The notes under the pieces: model-generated | What the model was told of the DNA's origin: nothing | Databases searched by the model: none | What the model saw: the letters and a program-made list of their open reading frames with translations, nothing else | Shown here: positions 21,682-30,968 of the stretch, piece by piece | Layout of the letters: the number at the start of each line of letters is the position of its first letter | Position numbering within the stretch: position 1 is the stretch's first letter | Position numbers and translations under genes: made by a program | Assembly (NCBI RefSeq): GCF_016802725.1 | Contig: NC_052673.1 | Location: 6,050,037 to 6,114,036 of the forward strand | DNA: 64,000 nt | Origin: Solenopsis invicta | Taxonomy: Eukaryota; Arthropoda; Insecta; Hymenoptera; Formicidae | Direction of reading: 5' to 3'

Positions 21682-22009
21682 GTGGTGAAAATCCAACCTT
21701 GCAACCTCCACGCAGTTTATATTAGGTAATGTTAAAGGGGTAGTGTAAATTTCAAATCCCATAAATTGGAATGTGCTTATGGATAAAAGGTTTGTAACTA
21801 ATGTTTTAGAATCGTCTCAACGTTAGCTACAAGAATGTGAAATAAAAAGTAGGGTGTTCAAGGTGATCTTTATTTGACCGTGGCGACGACACCTAGGATC
21901 ATATTAATACTGCTATTTAATGCATCACTTAAAACCCTACAACTTTTGTATAAAACATTTTTCAAAAAGATGTATATTTTAACCGTTGCCGAAATTTTTG
22001 GACACACTG
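21138..22009. mobile_element. TA-flanked inverted-repeat element with CA/CG microsatellite loop, 872 bp
   Basis: Ends CAGTGTGCTTAACAGTTTG and inverse TTTTTGGACACACTG, flanked by TA at 21136-21137 and 22010-22011. Arms of about 330 bases pair through blocks such as CTAACGTTGAGACGATTC and CAACCTCCACGC. The loop is the microsatellite at 21490-21690. Tc1/mariner-type by ends and TA target. Confidence 0.85.
21490..21690. repeat. CA/CG compound microsatellite
   Basis: (CA)n, (CG)n and (GCAC)n tracts, densest at 21598-21680. Long frames over it are repeat translation. Confidence 0.95.
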
Positions 22010-22199
22010 TATGTTATAATTTCAGTGATTTTGATTTCATAATTTGTGACGTTTGGTTATTGATGCGCTGTTTTGGTTATTCGATAATTTTAAGATGTTT
22101 GTGTCAAAATCGCAACTATGGTGAACAAAGCACTTTCCAGACAAAAGTACAATATTTTTCTGCTCTTTTTATGTTATTTATTTACAAAAGCAATTTGTG

Positions 22200-22756
22200 A
22201 AAAAATATCAGAGAAATTTATCTACAAATCATATTAGCAGAGAAATCAACGAAAAACTGCAAATAAAATTGCAGAAAAAATACTGACTTTGCAGGCAATA
22301 TTATGAAGAAATTGGAAGAGAGATTTCTATGCATTTTTTTCTTTAAAAATCTATTTGCAGAAAAATTAAAGAGAAACTAAAGACAATACTATAGAGAAAC
22401 ACAAACAAATTTTTGAAGCATTTACAGAAAACATTTTTAAGAAATTTCTCGGTATTTTTTGCACAAGACATATCTACAAAAAAATTGAGAAGAAAATAAT
22501 AACAAACTTTTAATGCACTCACAGAATAAATACAAAAAACAGAAGAAGAAATTGCAGATATTTGAAAAGAAATTTCTTTGCATTTTCTTCGCAAAACCTA
22601 TTTATAGGAAAATGTAAGAAAAACAGATTTTGAAGCAGTACGCAGCATTTCCGCTAGATAGACACTAGAATTTTACATCTCGTAAGCAAAAAAGTTACAG
22701 AATAGAATAAAAGTCATAGCATTGTGATTTTTCATTCTTGTTTTGGCAAGAGTATT
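22200..22756. repeat. AGAGAAATTT/CTGCAAAT-rich interspersed repeat
   Basis: Repeated GCAGAAAAAAT, GAGAAATTTCT and GAAGAAATT motifs. Similar sequence in inverse orientation at about 23570-23690 suggests that both flank the element at 22757-23433 and belonged to one older inverted-repeat unit. Confidence 0.45.
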
Positions 22757-23433
22757 CCCAAGCAACACAGTTAAGTTTAATAAATGTTTAATAAACGTTT
22801 AGCCGAAACGTTTTTGTGATGTATAAAAATACGTTTATTAACCGGTCGAAATGTCTCGTATAAAAACGGTATTTTACACTAGTAAAATAAACGTTAAATA
22901 AACGTTGTAAAGTAAACGTTGTTGTAGATATAACGCCTGTGGCCGCACTCTACTCACGAGAAGATCCCCCGCGACGTGGCCACCTAGCGGTGGCGCCAGC
23001 ACTCACTTGTTAAATCCATTTCAATCCGAAATTACAGGATTTCATAAATTATAATTAAATCGAATTTTAATGCGATGTGACACGCTGAGACGCTGACAAT
23101 TTTTGTGTGCCATTTTTAAATAAAGAGATATTTTGATGACAACATTATAAATCACAAAAAATTTATATGTAAACTCTCTGAAGATTATTAACTTTTAAAT
23201 ATAATGAAATATCTTATTTATATTATACTTTTTACGTCTCAATTATTATAATTATATAATTACATTTGAAAGAACACGTTTAAAAATTGTCTTATAAAAC
23301 GTTTTTATAACGTTTATTAAATTGGTACAAAAAACGTCTCAAATTTTAAACGTTTATTTTTCAGTTTATACACGTATAAAATTGATTTTCAACGTTTATT
23401 AAACGTATTCTTAAACTAACTGTGTTGCTTGGG
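22757..23433. mobile_element. CCC...GGG-ended element 2 (CCCAAGCAACACAGTTA)
   Basis: The ends CCCAAGCAACACAGTTAAG and inverse AACTAACTGTGTTGCTTGGG are clear inverted repeats, and subterminal AATAAACGTTTA motifs recur on both sides. It carries the 109-bp module at 22925-23033. No target duplication beyond TT was resolved. Confidence 0.8.
22925..23033 (+). repeat. 109-bp module shared by two different miniature elements, copy 2
   Basis: Partner of 14294-14402, same length and about 88% identical. In this copy the hairpin GCCACC-TAGC-GGTGGC runs into GCCAGCAC, so GGTGGCGCC appears, a CTCF-like string (weak inference). Confidence 0.85.
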
Positions 23434-24744
23434 TTTTTTGAAAGTGAGTCCCCAAAATCGAACTTCACATAAAAAGAAAATAAAATATGTTTAATAATTT
23501 TATTCAAAAATTGAATTTGAAAGTTGATTTTTTATGACTATTTTTATATTAAAGTTGTGTTAAAATTTTACTGAAATTTTTCTGCCAATTCTCTGCAATT
23601 TTGTCATATCTTTCTCTTCAATTTCTGCGCAAAGTGGGCCAATTTTGAGACAAACAGCGGAGAAATGTGCAGAAAAATTTTTACGTCTGGATTGTTTCAT
23701 ATAAAAAATAAAAATGTCAAAAAAATGACAATATAAATTTAACCTTTAAACTATAATGCCAATTTTGCAGATTAAAACTTTATTTGTAAATAACTTCCTC
23801 AATATCAATGAGCCTTCGAAACTCATAATATCTTTGTATACTAATCGTTCCCACCAAACACTGCAGTGATCTCGTTGTTATTCGCTGGAAACGTATAACA
23901 TAAAACGGTCGAAAAATTGTAGTGGTTACACATACCGGGATTTAGCGTTTGCGTTATTTTTACCGCAATATTGAGCATATATGTACTTTTTCATCTACAT
24001 CTTATTGACACATTTTAATTTTTATATCTCAGGAAAATTTTTATGGTTTAATTTTTTATTACTTTTTTGAGGAGTTTGGAATGATAATAACAATTTTTTG
24101 GGAATTTATCTTTTTTGAACTTTGACTCTAACTTGAACGGATTAAAATATCAATCTCCGTTTTGTAGAAAATATTTTTTAAATTTTTTTTCAAAATAATA
24201 TACTACAATATGTAGAGTTCCATATTGTAGTATATCATTTGAAAGAGCATAAAAAAAATTTAATTTTTTAATATTACAGTTAGAGTCCCCCTAAAGCACT
24301 TATTTAGGTGGGCAATCTTTACAACCCCCTTAAAAGTATAGATTTCGAAATAATCGAAGAGGATTAACTACATATTAATACATATTTCGCGATTTTATAT
24401 AATTTGTAACTGTTCCCAAAATATACCGGGTAAAATTCTACAGACTTTAGAGATACCTTGTACATAACTTTCTTTTTGCCAACAATTTGGTAATTTCAAC
24501 ATTAAAATATCTTTCTTTGTCTCTCCTATTTACAAGTATTTAGAATAATTGAAAATATACGTTAGAGTAATTGAAAATATACTTTAAGGAATTTATGTAA
24601 AATTTGTAAAAATGTGATGGTAGTCTGTCGTTGTTTAATAATAGTACGATTTTTTCGAACGTTACAGTTTAAAGGTTAAAATACGAAAATAATTTAATAC
24701 AAGTAATTGATACTTTTCAACCAAAACCAATTTATACTTACTCT
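23434..24744. other. AT-rich intron, nothing recognised
   Basis: No gene or clear repeat apart from the 23570-23690 block noted with 22200-22756. Confidence 0.4.
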
Positions 24745-24939
24745 TTAGCCAAAACAGAGACAGCATCAAAAATATTTTTAACTATTCTAGTAACAATAAT
24801 TTCATATGAAAGAAGTTTTAATAAATTCAAGTTTACAACAAATTATTTAAAATCATTCCTAACAAAGGAACTTCGCAAAATATTACATTCTCATTTTAAT
24901 ACTAAAGAAATTTTATATACATATAGGTTACATAAATAG
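24745..24939 (+). pseudogene. hAT transposase C-terminal (dimerisation) relic
   Basis: A 64-codon open stretch reads ETASKIFLTILVTIISYERS, then FNKFKFTTNYLKS, and ends with a stop at 24937-24939. The pattern of hydrophobic run, then S-x-ERSF-K-K and a following NYL is the hAT C-terminal domain. Its catalytic-type glutamate is kept, but no upstream transposase or terminal repeats were recognised. It differs from the hAT at 6654-10330. Confidence 0.65.
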
Positions 24940-26431
24940 ATGAATTTAGAAAATATTGTTTAGAAAATATTGTGCTATCATAAAACGGTTGAAGTAAAAT
25001 CATGTCATGTGTAAAGTGGTTTTCAGCTTTCTTCATTATATCTTAAAAACTATTCAAAAATTGTAACAGAAAAGTTGAAAACCTTTTTACACATAAGGAA
25101 TGATTTCACCCCTCCCCCTTAAAACTATCTTTTAGCAACAACTGATATTTTCTAATTTTATTTATATCCGTAACCTATATGTACACAAAGTTTTATTAAA
25201 ATCAGAAATTGACACTTTGCGAAGTTCAAATCATGTAAATCATAGAATGTTATTATATATGAAAATTTTTTTTTATTAAAAATTAAATATATAAGATCAC
25301 AATATATGGTCGTACAAAATAGAAAAAAATGTTTAACATAAAATATTGCTCTGAAACTGTCAACAAATATTCTGGTACCTAAGAACGTAATAATGAAAAA
25401 TTTTGCGGAGAAATGATTAAGACACGTCGCCCGAGCGCCTCAACACAAGTAATGTACTTGTTAGTTTATTTTCACCTGTCCACATTACAGGTTGCAGAGT
25501 GCTGCAAATATCTTCAATCTAGAACTCATAATGATTGGATTAGCTAATCTCGGTTAATGTTGGTGCTACCTTCCACATGTGTACTTTGTTGCACACAATA
25601 TAACTTCTTAGATAGCAAAAAGTGATAACTCATTTTAAAACAAATCATTGCACAGATTAAATTACTTGTTGATTGTTATTACGTTGTCTTTTATTTAATG
25701 CGACGGAAATGTTTTAGTCAATTTAGTATCAATATGCTGAGTTTCATTATTGAGCAAATGTAGAAAAATTATTAAAGTCAATCTGTGATAAGTGTGCCAT
25801 AAGTTGTTTAGAACTTGCCATTACTATATTTTGAAAATTGGTTATAGCAATCTGTGAGCAGCATGACAGCAACATGTAAGCAACAAATCCTATTTATAAC
25901 TTGTGATAAATATAATGCTGATAAGTTATTGGGAACTTGCCGGTATTATATTTTAAAAACTATTGCTGGCACGAACGTAATGATAAGAGGATACCCCTTT
26001 CTCTTGCTTTCCTGACAACTAATGAGAATATTTATGACAAGTTGCAATATTTGGCTATCTGGGCTGACTCTCTCATTGATTTTTTCAAAATTGGTTTTAT
26101 TTTAACTTTGTGACCTTTATTTTACAGTTCCATATCAGTCCTCGAACAATCTGCGACCCTCGATTTTTTATTTGCTTTTAGTCCGAGAAGCAATCAACTC
26201 GATTGGTTTCACTTGTTTAATTTGTTGTGCTTCTTCTTGTCTAATCATTTCCTTTTGGTTCATATTTCTTTCGTTTATCAGTTTATTTTTATCGTATCTT
26301 TCAATTGATTATCTGACTTTCTTTTGAGTCCATTTTGTAAAGTTGCTTTATTTTGAATCAAATTTTATCTCATAGTTTGATGTGTCTTTTTTGGTGTGCC
26401 TTCTTTTTGTGACATTTATCTTAATGAAAAT
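24940..26431. other. Intron with no recognised gene
   Basis: AT-rich. Paired stretches such as CTATATGTACACAAAG (25176) and an earlier TATACATATAGG (24916) hint at an old inverted repeat, not resolved further. Confidence 0.35.
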
Positions 26432-26470
26432 GGACAGTGCCTTTTCATTAGCAATGAAAAGGCACTGTCC
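26432..26470. repeat. Perfect 39-base hairpin
   Basis: GGACAGTGCCTTTTCATT, a three-base AGC loop, then its exact reverse complement ending at 26470. The 18-bp stem has no mismatch. It could be the core of a miniature element or a recent inverted duplication; too short for a usual microRNA precursor. Confidence 0.9.
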
Positions 26471-26836
26471 GGATGATTTATCCAAAATTAATAGCAAGTA
26501 ATATCATAAATGTGCTACTTCTCAAGGAACTATTATTAAAAAGGATGTACTTGTCTGTACTGAGCATTTTATTGTTGACTTGCGATTTTAAAGAAAAACA
26601 TCTGACTAATGTAACCGATTTTGACTATACGGAAGCAATTAGATTTGGCGCACCGTGTTTTCTGCTGTTTAAAGCCGGACAGCAACTTCCAGTTGATGTC
26701 CGCTGGGAACAATGCATAGCATTTCGGAGGGTGTATCGTTACCAAATTGATTAGAGAGTCAAATAAAAATATGATTCGTTAAAATTCAGTGTATTTTTGT
26801 GAATTAATGCTATTTTTTGTTCCTTGATTGTGCAAC

Positions 26837-27070
26837 ATCGCGAAAACCAATCTCTTATCATAATTGGTTACGAATCGTGGATTTTGATGTTTAAATGCAT
26901 GTTTATGTTTTGTTAAACATATCTGTTTGGTGATTACTGAATGTCTTGACTCCATTTTTGTTATTTTTATGTTCTTTATTTCTAGAATTACTTCTACGTT
27001 TGTCTAACATAAGAGGCATCGTAATCTTTGCAGCACATTTTGTAGACTAATTGTTATTTGATATATATTT
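26837..27070 (+). repeat. Interspersed repeat, inverted partner at about 37195-37460
   Basis: Blocks AAAACCAATCT, GATTACTGAATGTCTTGACTC and ATCTTTGCAGCACATTTTGTA recur in reverse complement at 37440 down to 37200. The two copies face each other across about 10 kb of LINE-rich sequence. Confidence 0.65.
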
Positions 27071-27090
27071 GATTGTACCTTTATGGGGAC

Positions 27091-27330
27091 TGTCCCAATT
27101 GCGCAAATAAACTATCAGACACGAAAGCATTTTCCAATATGTCCGTATGCAATCGAGTCCGTGTGCAATCGGGTCCGTGTGCAAACGCGTCGTGTGCATC
27201 GGGTCCGTATGCAATCGGGTCCGTGTGTAATCGAATCCGTGCGCAATCGGCTCCACGTCGTGTGCAACAGGGTCCGTGTCCAATTGGGAAATGCTCTCGT
27301 CGCCGATAGTTTATATGAGCAATCGGGCCT
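27091..27330. mobile_element. Miniature element with internal GCAATCGGGTCCGTGT tandem repeats
   Basis: The left end CCCAATTGCGCAAATAAACT and the right inverse AGTTTATATGAGCAATCGGG are imperfect terminal repeats. Between about 27147 and 27290 lie about nine units close to CAATCGGGTCCGTGTG, several with CGTCGTGTG variants. All frames over it are repeat translation. Confidence 0.75.
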
Positions 27331-28945
27331 CACTCACATCGTAGTAGAATAAAGACTTAGAAGCTTTGCGTGCAGTCAGAACGTTCTTTAACAAGACCAA
27401 AAAGACTAAAAGCATTGGGACCTCCATAGGAAAGCTTTCAATTACAACAAGGAAATTAAAAAAATTTAAAAAAAAAACAGGGAAAAGCTTTTCTATGAGA
27501 GCGGCTTCCCTCAGCGGGCCGCAGCGACGACTCAAATCATTTAGGCCGTTTGCTGAAAGCGAATGGAGAATATACAGATGATGAAGAAAAAATGTTGAAT
27601 CTACTGCTTAGCTCTCATTTTCCCGGAGCTTATACGGTAACAGCTGACAACAAAACTGATAATGACGAAAATCAATTATTTTGTTCTTTTTCCGGTGTGT
27701 ACGAAATTGTATTGACTTGCTTTAATGATAATTTGTTACATAAGTATGGTAGACGAGGCGCATGTATAATGACAATCTTCTTAAGCTCCTGGTAGCACAT
27801 GTATGTGTCCACGACGGTGTACGGGCGCAGAGAGAGTGAGCTCGAGTTAGTCGCACGCAGAATGATGCCGGGTAGGGGCGTAACGCATGCGCCGTCTGTC
27901 AGAGAGGTTGCAAGGCTCAGGCCCGTGCAATACAGATGACGGGGTAAGGTCCGTGGAATGGGCCCGTAAAATATCACTTTCTCAAACACGATGTTAAGAA
28001 ACTGTCAAATAATATATTCACAGCAACCACAGTGATATAGGCGTTAACTCCATTTAGACCCCTTAACTCGCCTGGAGATGATGGGATCTTTCTAGTCTTA
28101 CTCCAAAAAAGTATTGCCCCAATACTATTTATACAATATTTCCTGTATAGGAGAAATTTTATGATGGGATATATTCTCTAACTGTGAAGAAAGACCAATG
28201 TGATCTTCATACCTAAAGGAGATTAGTGAGCTAACGCTCAACCTAAATGGCATAGACCAATCAGCCTCACTTCAATAAATAGATAATAAAAAGCGCTGAG
28301 TTAAGAAATGAGATGCTGATCTATGCTACACATCACTAGAATCAACATGCCAAAAGGCCAAATCAACTACTACTACCTTACATTGTACGAAGGTTGAAAG
28401 TAACACTAGAGGCTAAAGAGATAGTTTTCTATGTTTTCATGAACATTGAAAGAACTTTTAACAACGTCTCTTTTAAAAAAGCGACTGGCCTTCCATCCTG
28501 CAATCATCGCTTAGATCAGAACCTATGTGGGCGTAAGGTTAAAACCACAGTGGCAGGGTCGACGAGGACCAAGCAGAGGCTACCCTAAGGGGGGAATCCT
28601 GTCGCCGCTTCTGTAGTCGGTGGCGGTTGATAATTTTCTCAACATCTATATAACAATGAATATACAGAATAATATTATCTTAATGACTTAGTTATTATTG
28701 TCCGGGGTCAACTGGATGCCATCGCGTTTCAAAAAATACAGAGAGCCTTAAATATCACATAACAATGGTGCCACAGCAAAGGATTACGCGTCCGAAAAAA
28801 ATTATTATTGTGCCATTTATTAGAAAAAAGCTACATTTAGTCACCTGCACTAGATGGCGTAAATATAGACTTTAAAACATAAGTCAAATACCATGGAGTA
28901 ATCATTGATCAGAAATTGACCTGGAACTTGCATCCGGTCTAGGTA

Positions 28946-29302
28946 CACCCACGGTCATCGATTCTGTCCCTAAGGAAATTTTTCAAGCTGAAAAGTTATC
29001 TTTCTACATATTTACAGTTCACCTTTACAAAAAAAAACGCACGGGCTAGGAATTATAATCTCTGTGATTATTGTAATATTTTCCTATGATCTATTTGTAG
29101 TATGAAAAAAACAAATTTATTGTAATATTTACACGTTATTGTGATATTTGTGTGTGGTTATTGTAGTATTTTTCTGTAATTATTGTAGTATAAGGTTACA
29201 ATTTCCAGCCCATGCGTTTTTTTCGTAAAGGCATGATTAACGTAACAACAAATAAGCTCTAGTCGTTACATTAATCATGAACTGCGAAATCGATGACCGG
29301 CG
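28946..29302. mobile_element. Miniature element, TCATCGATT family, copy 2, with nested insertion
   Basis: Starts CACCCACGGTCATCGATTC and ends AAATCGATGACCGGCG, flanked by TA at 28944-28945 and 29303-29304. It lies inside LINE A and itself contains the element at 29022-29231. Confidence 0.75.
29022..29231. mobile_element. Nested miniature element, 210 bp
   Basis: Ends CCTTTACAAAAAAAAACGCA and inverse GCGTTTTTTTCGTAAAGG, flanked by CA on both sides. The unbroken site GTTCATGATTAA is seen in the related copy at 63601-63612. The body has (TTATTGTAGTATTT)-like repeats. Confidence 0.8.
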
Positions 29303-29561
29303 TAGATATATAGAACAAGGCTATATTTGCCCTGCTTACCTGCCGCAAATTTTTAAAAAGAATCTGGAGTCTTAGGCTGAAAATGATCCACTGATCACAC
29401 ACGGCCATTGTTAGAACATTATCTATGCAGAATTTGTATGATGATCAAAAGCTAAGCAAAAAACGCAGACACAACTGCAAAAAATCCAACGGCTTGTCTG
29501 TTTAGGCATCACAGGAGCTGTGAATACCTGTTCTACAGCCGCTCAGATCAGTATTAACGGT

Positions 29562-30375
29562 TTTATCAGGTTTTAGCAGCTCATAATAGATTACACCCTT
29601 CTGATCTCATCAAACACAGAGCATTGTTTTTTTTTCAAAGCGATTTGGAATGGATGTCTTGCAATGGATGTCGATGGTTTACTTGGATTTACCCATGATT
29701 TACGACGCTTAGGATTCTCAAAATATATTCATTTTTCATCACCTGTCACGATTCGATGGAGAAATGACTTTTTTTGTATCTGTCGAGCAGCATTTTATAA
29801 ACAGTTTTTCGATTTTCTTGCTGTCTTTTATTCAGTTCATGCTGAACCCATTTTCCCATTTTTTGAATTTTTCCCATAGCTTTTAAACGAATGAAGACGG
29901 CTTTCTGCGTCACATTCAATTGATTCGCGAATTCTTGTTGAGTTTGAGTATCATGTCCATCCAATAAAGCTTGCAATTCGTTGTCTGCAAACTTTTTCGG
30001 TGATTTCGCACGCTCTTCGCTTCTCACGTCAAACTCACCACTTTTGAATTTTTTAAACCACACGAAACACTGTTTTACCAAGAGCATGTTCACCGTAAGC
30101 TTCAACAAGCATTCGGTGCAATTCTGCAACAGTTTTCTTCAAATAATAATAGAAAACCAATGCTGTCCGCAAATCGTAGTTTGTAGGCACAAAACTCGAC
30201 ATGTTTAAGGTTCTAGAAAAATATACTAGTGTATGGAACTTGGGTTGTTGTATGTTGAAAATCTTTGTCAGCCGTTAGAGGGAGATAATGGCGTTGCAGA
30301 AGCAATCTTACGATCCCTAAACTGATGGCTAGCACCATTTATAGTGAAATTCCGGTTTCATACTTCTACACCTGG
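29562..30375 (-). pseudogene. Mariner transposon relic, transposase frameshifted and truncated
   Basis: The minus-strand 5-prime terminus at 30375 (CCAGGTGTAGAAGTATGAAA) is followed outside by TA. The transposase starts at ATG near 30202 (MSSFVPTNYDLRTA). It has the two helix-turn-helix blocks with a small indel near 30075: the frame changes before CFVWFKKFKSGEFDVRSEER, then TQQEFANQLNVTQKAV and WVQHELNKRQ. It is followed in broken frames by PKRRKSWVNPSKPSTS and a YELLKP-like end. The catalytic C-terminal third is absent. Inserted in LINE A. Confidence 0.88.
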
Positions 30376-30968
30376 TATATGCCATCAATTTCTATGTTTA
30401 TTTAAACCGATAGATAAGTTTGAAAGGCACCACTATAGACATTATTACAGATAACTTTTCAGCGTTAAGAGTTCTAACAGCCTGTACGTGTGAATCTGAA
30501 CTGGTTTGGGAATGCATATCTAACTTCAAACAGCTGACTAAGGACAATCACTTTACCCTTTGATAGATTTTAAGGCATGAAAGTGTTAAAAAGAATGAAT
30601 GAGCTGATGAGCTTGCCACGAGGAATGCTGGATTGTTTCCAATCGGAGGCATGGTGCAGGCTATCGAACAGCTGTACTAAACACCTCATTCGTAGCTGGG
30701 AGAAAAAACTCAAAACTTTATTCTGGAATAATATACCTAGATAATTTGAAGCAAAAAAGTTCATTACTAACTTGCCATAAAAGCAAAAAAGGCCTTATCC
30801 TTTTCCTTGTCAAGCAAGATCTTGTCATATTAATTGGCCTGTACTCAGACCACTGACGATTGAAGTATTATCTTCACAAAGTCGGCAAGACTGAGGATGA
30901 CATTTGTCGACTCTGTTTCGAAACGAATAAAACAACCGTCTTAATTTTAGACAACAAGTATTTCTTAA

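Larger units (their letters stand above)
27340..30964 (+). pseudogene. LINE A: decayed RNase H-bearing non-LTR retrotransposon
   Basis: Read across several frames. The linker before the reverse transcriptase is at about 27545-27640 (GEYTDDEEKMLNLLLSSHFPG). RT fragments follow near 28060-28250 (PGDDGIF, then RPISLTS) and 28560-28610 (PKGGILSPLL). The C-terminal RT is at 28690-28935 (VRGQLDAIAFQKIQRALN). A QKIQRLVCLGIT-type block lies at 29483-29525, RNase H-like text at about 30450-30540, and the terminal YYLHKVGKTEDDICRLCFE at 30863-30920. Stops and frameshifts are abundant. It is interrupted by a miniature element (28946-29302), a mariner (29562-30375) and a piggyBac (30969-33686). The clade is not assigned beyond RNase H-type LINEs (I/LOA/R1-like). 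Confidence 0.7.

Noticed and set aside
21474..21762. His/Thr and Val/Cys-rich frames
   Set aside because: Translation of the CA/CG microsatellite.
26473..26754. 93-codon frame after the perfect hairpin
   Set aside because: No motif or splice context; AT-rich chance frame.
27047..27352. Several frames on both strands
   Set aside because: Translation of the GCAATCGGGTCCGTGT repeat inside a miniature element.
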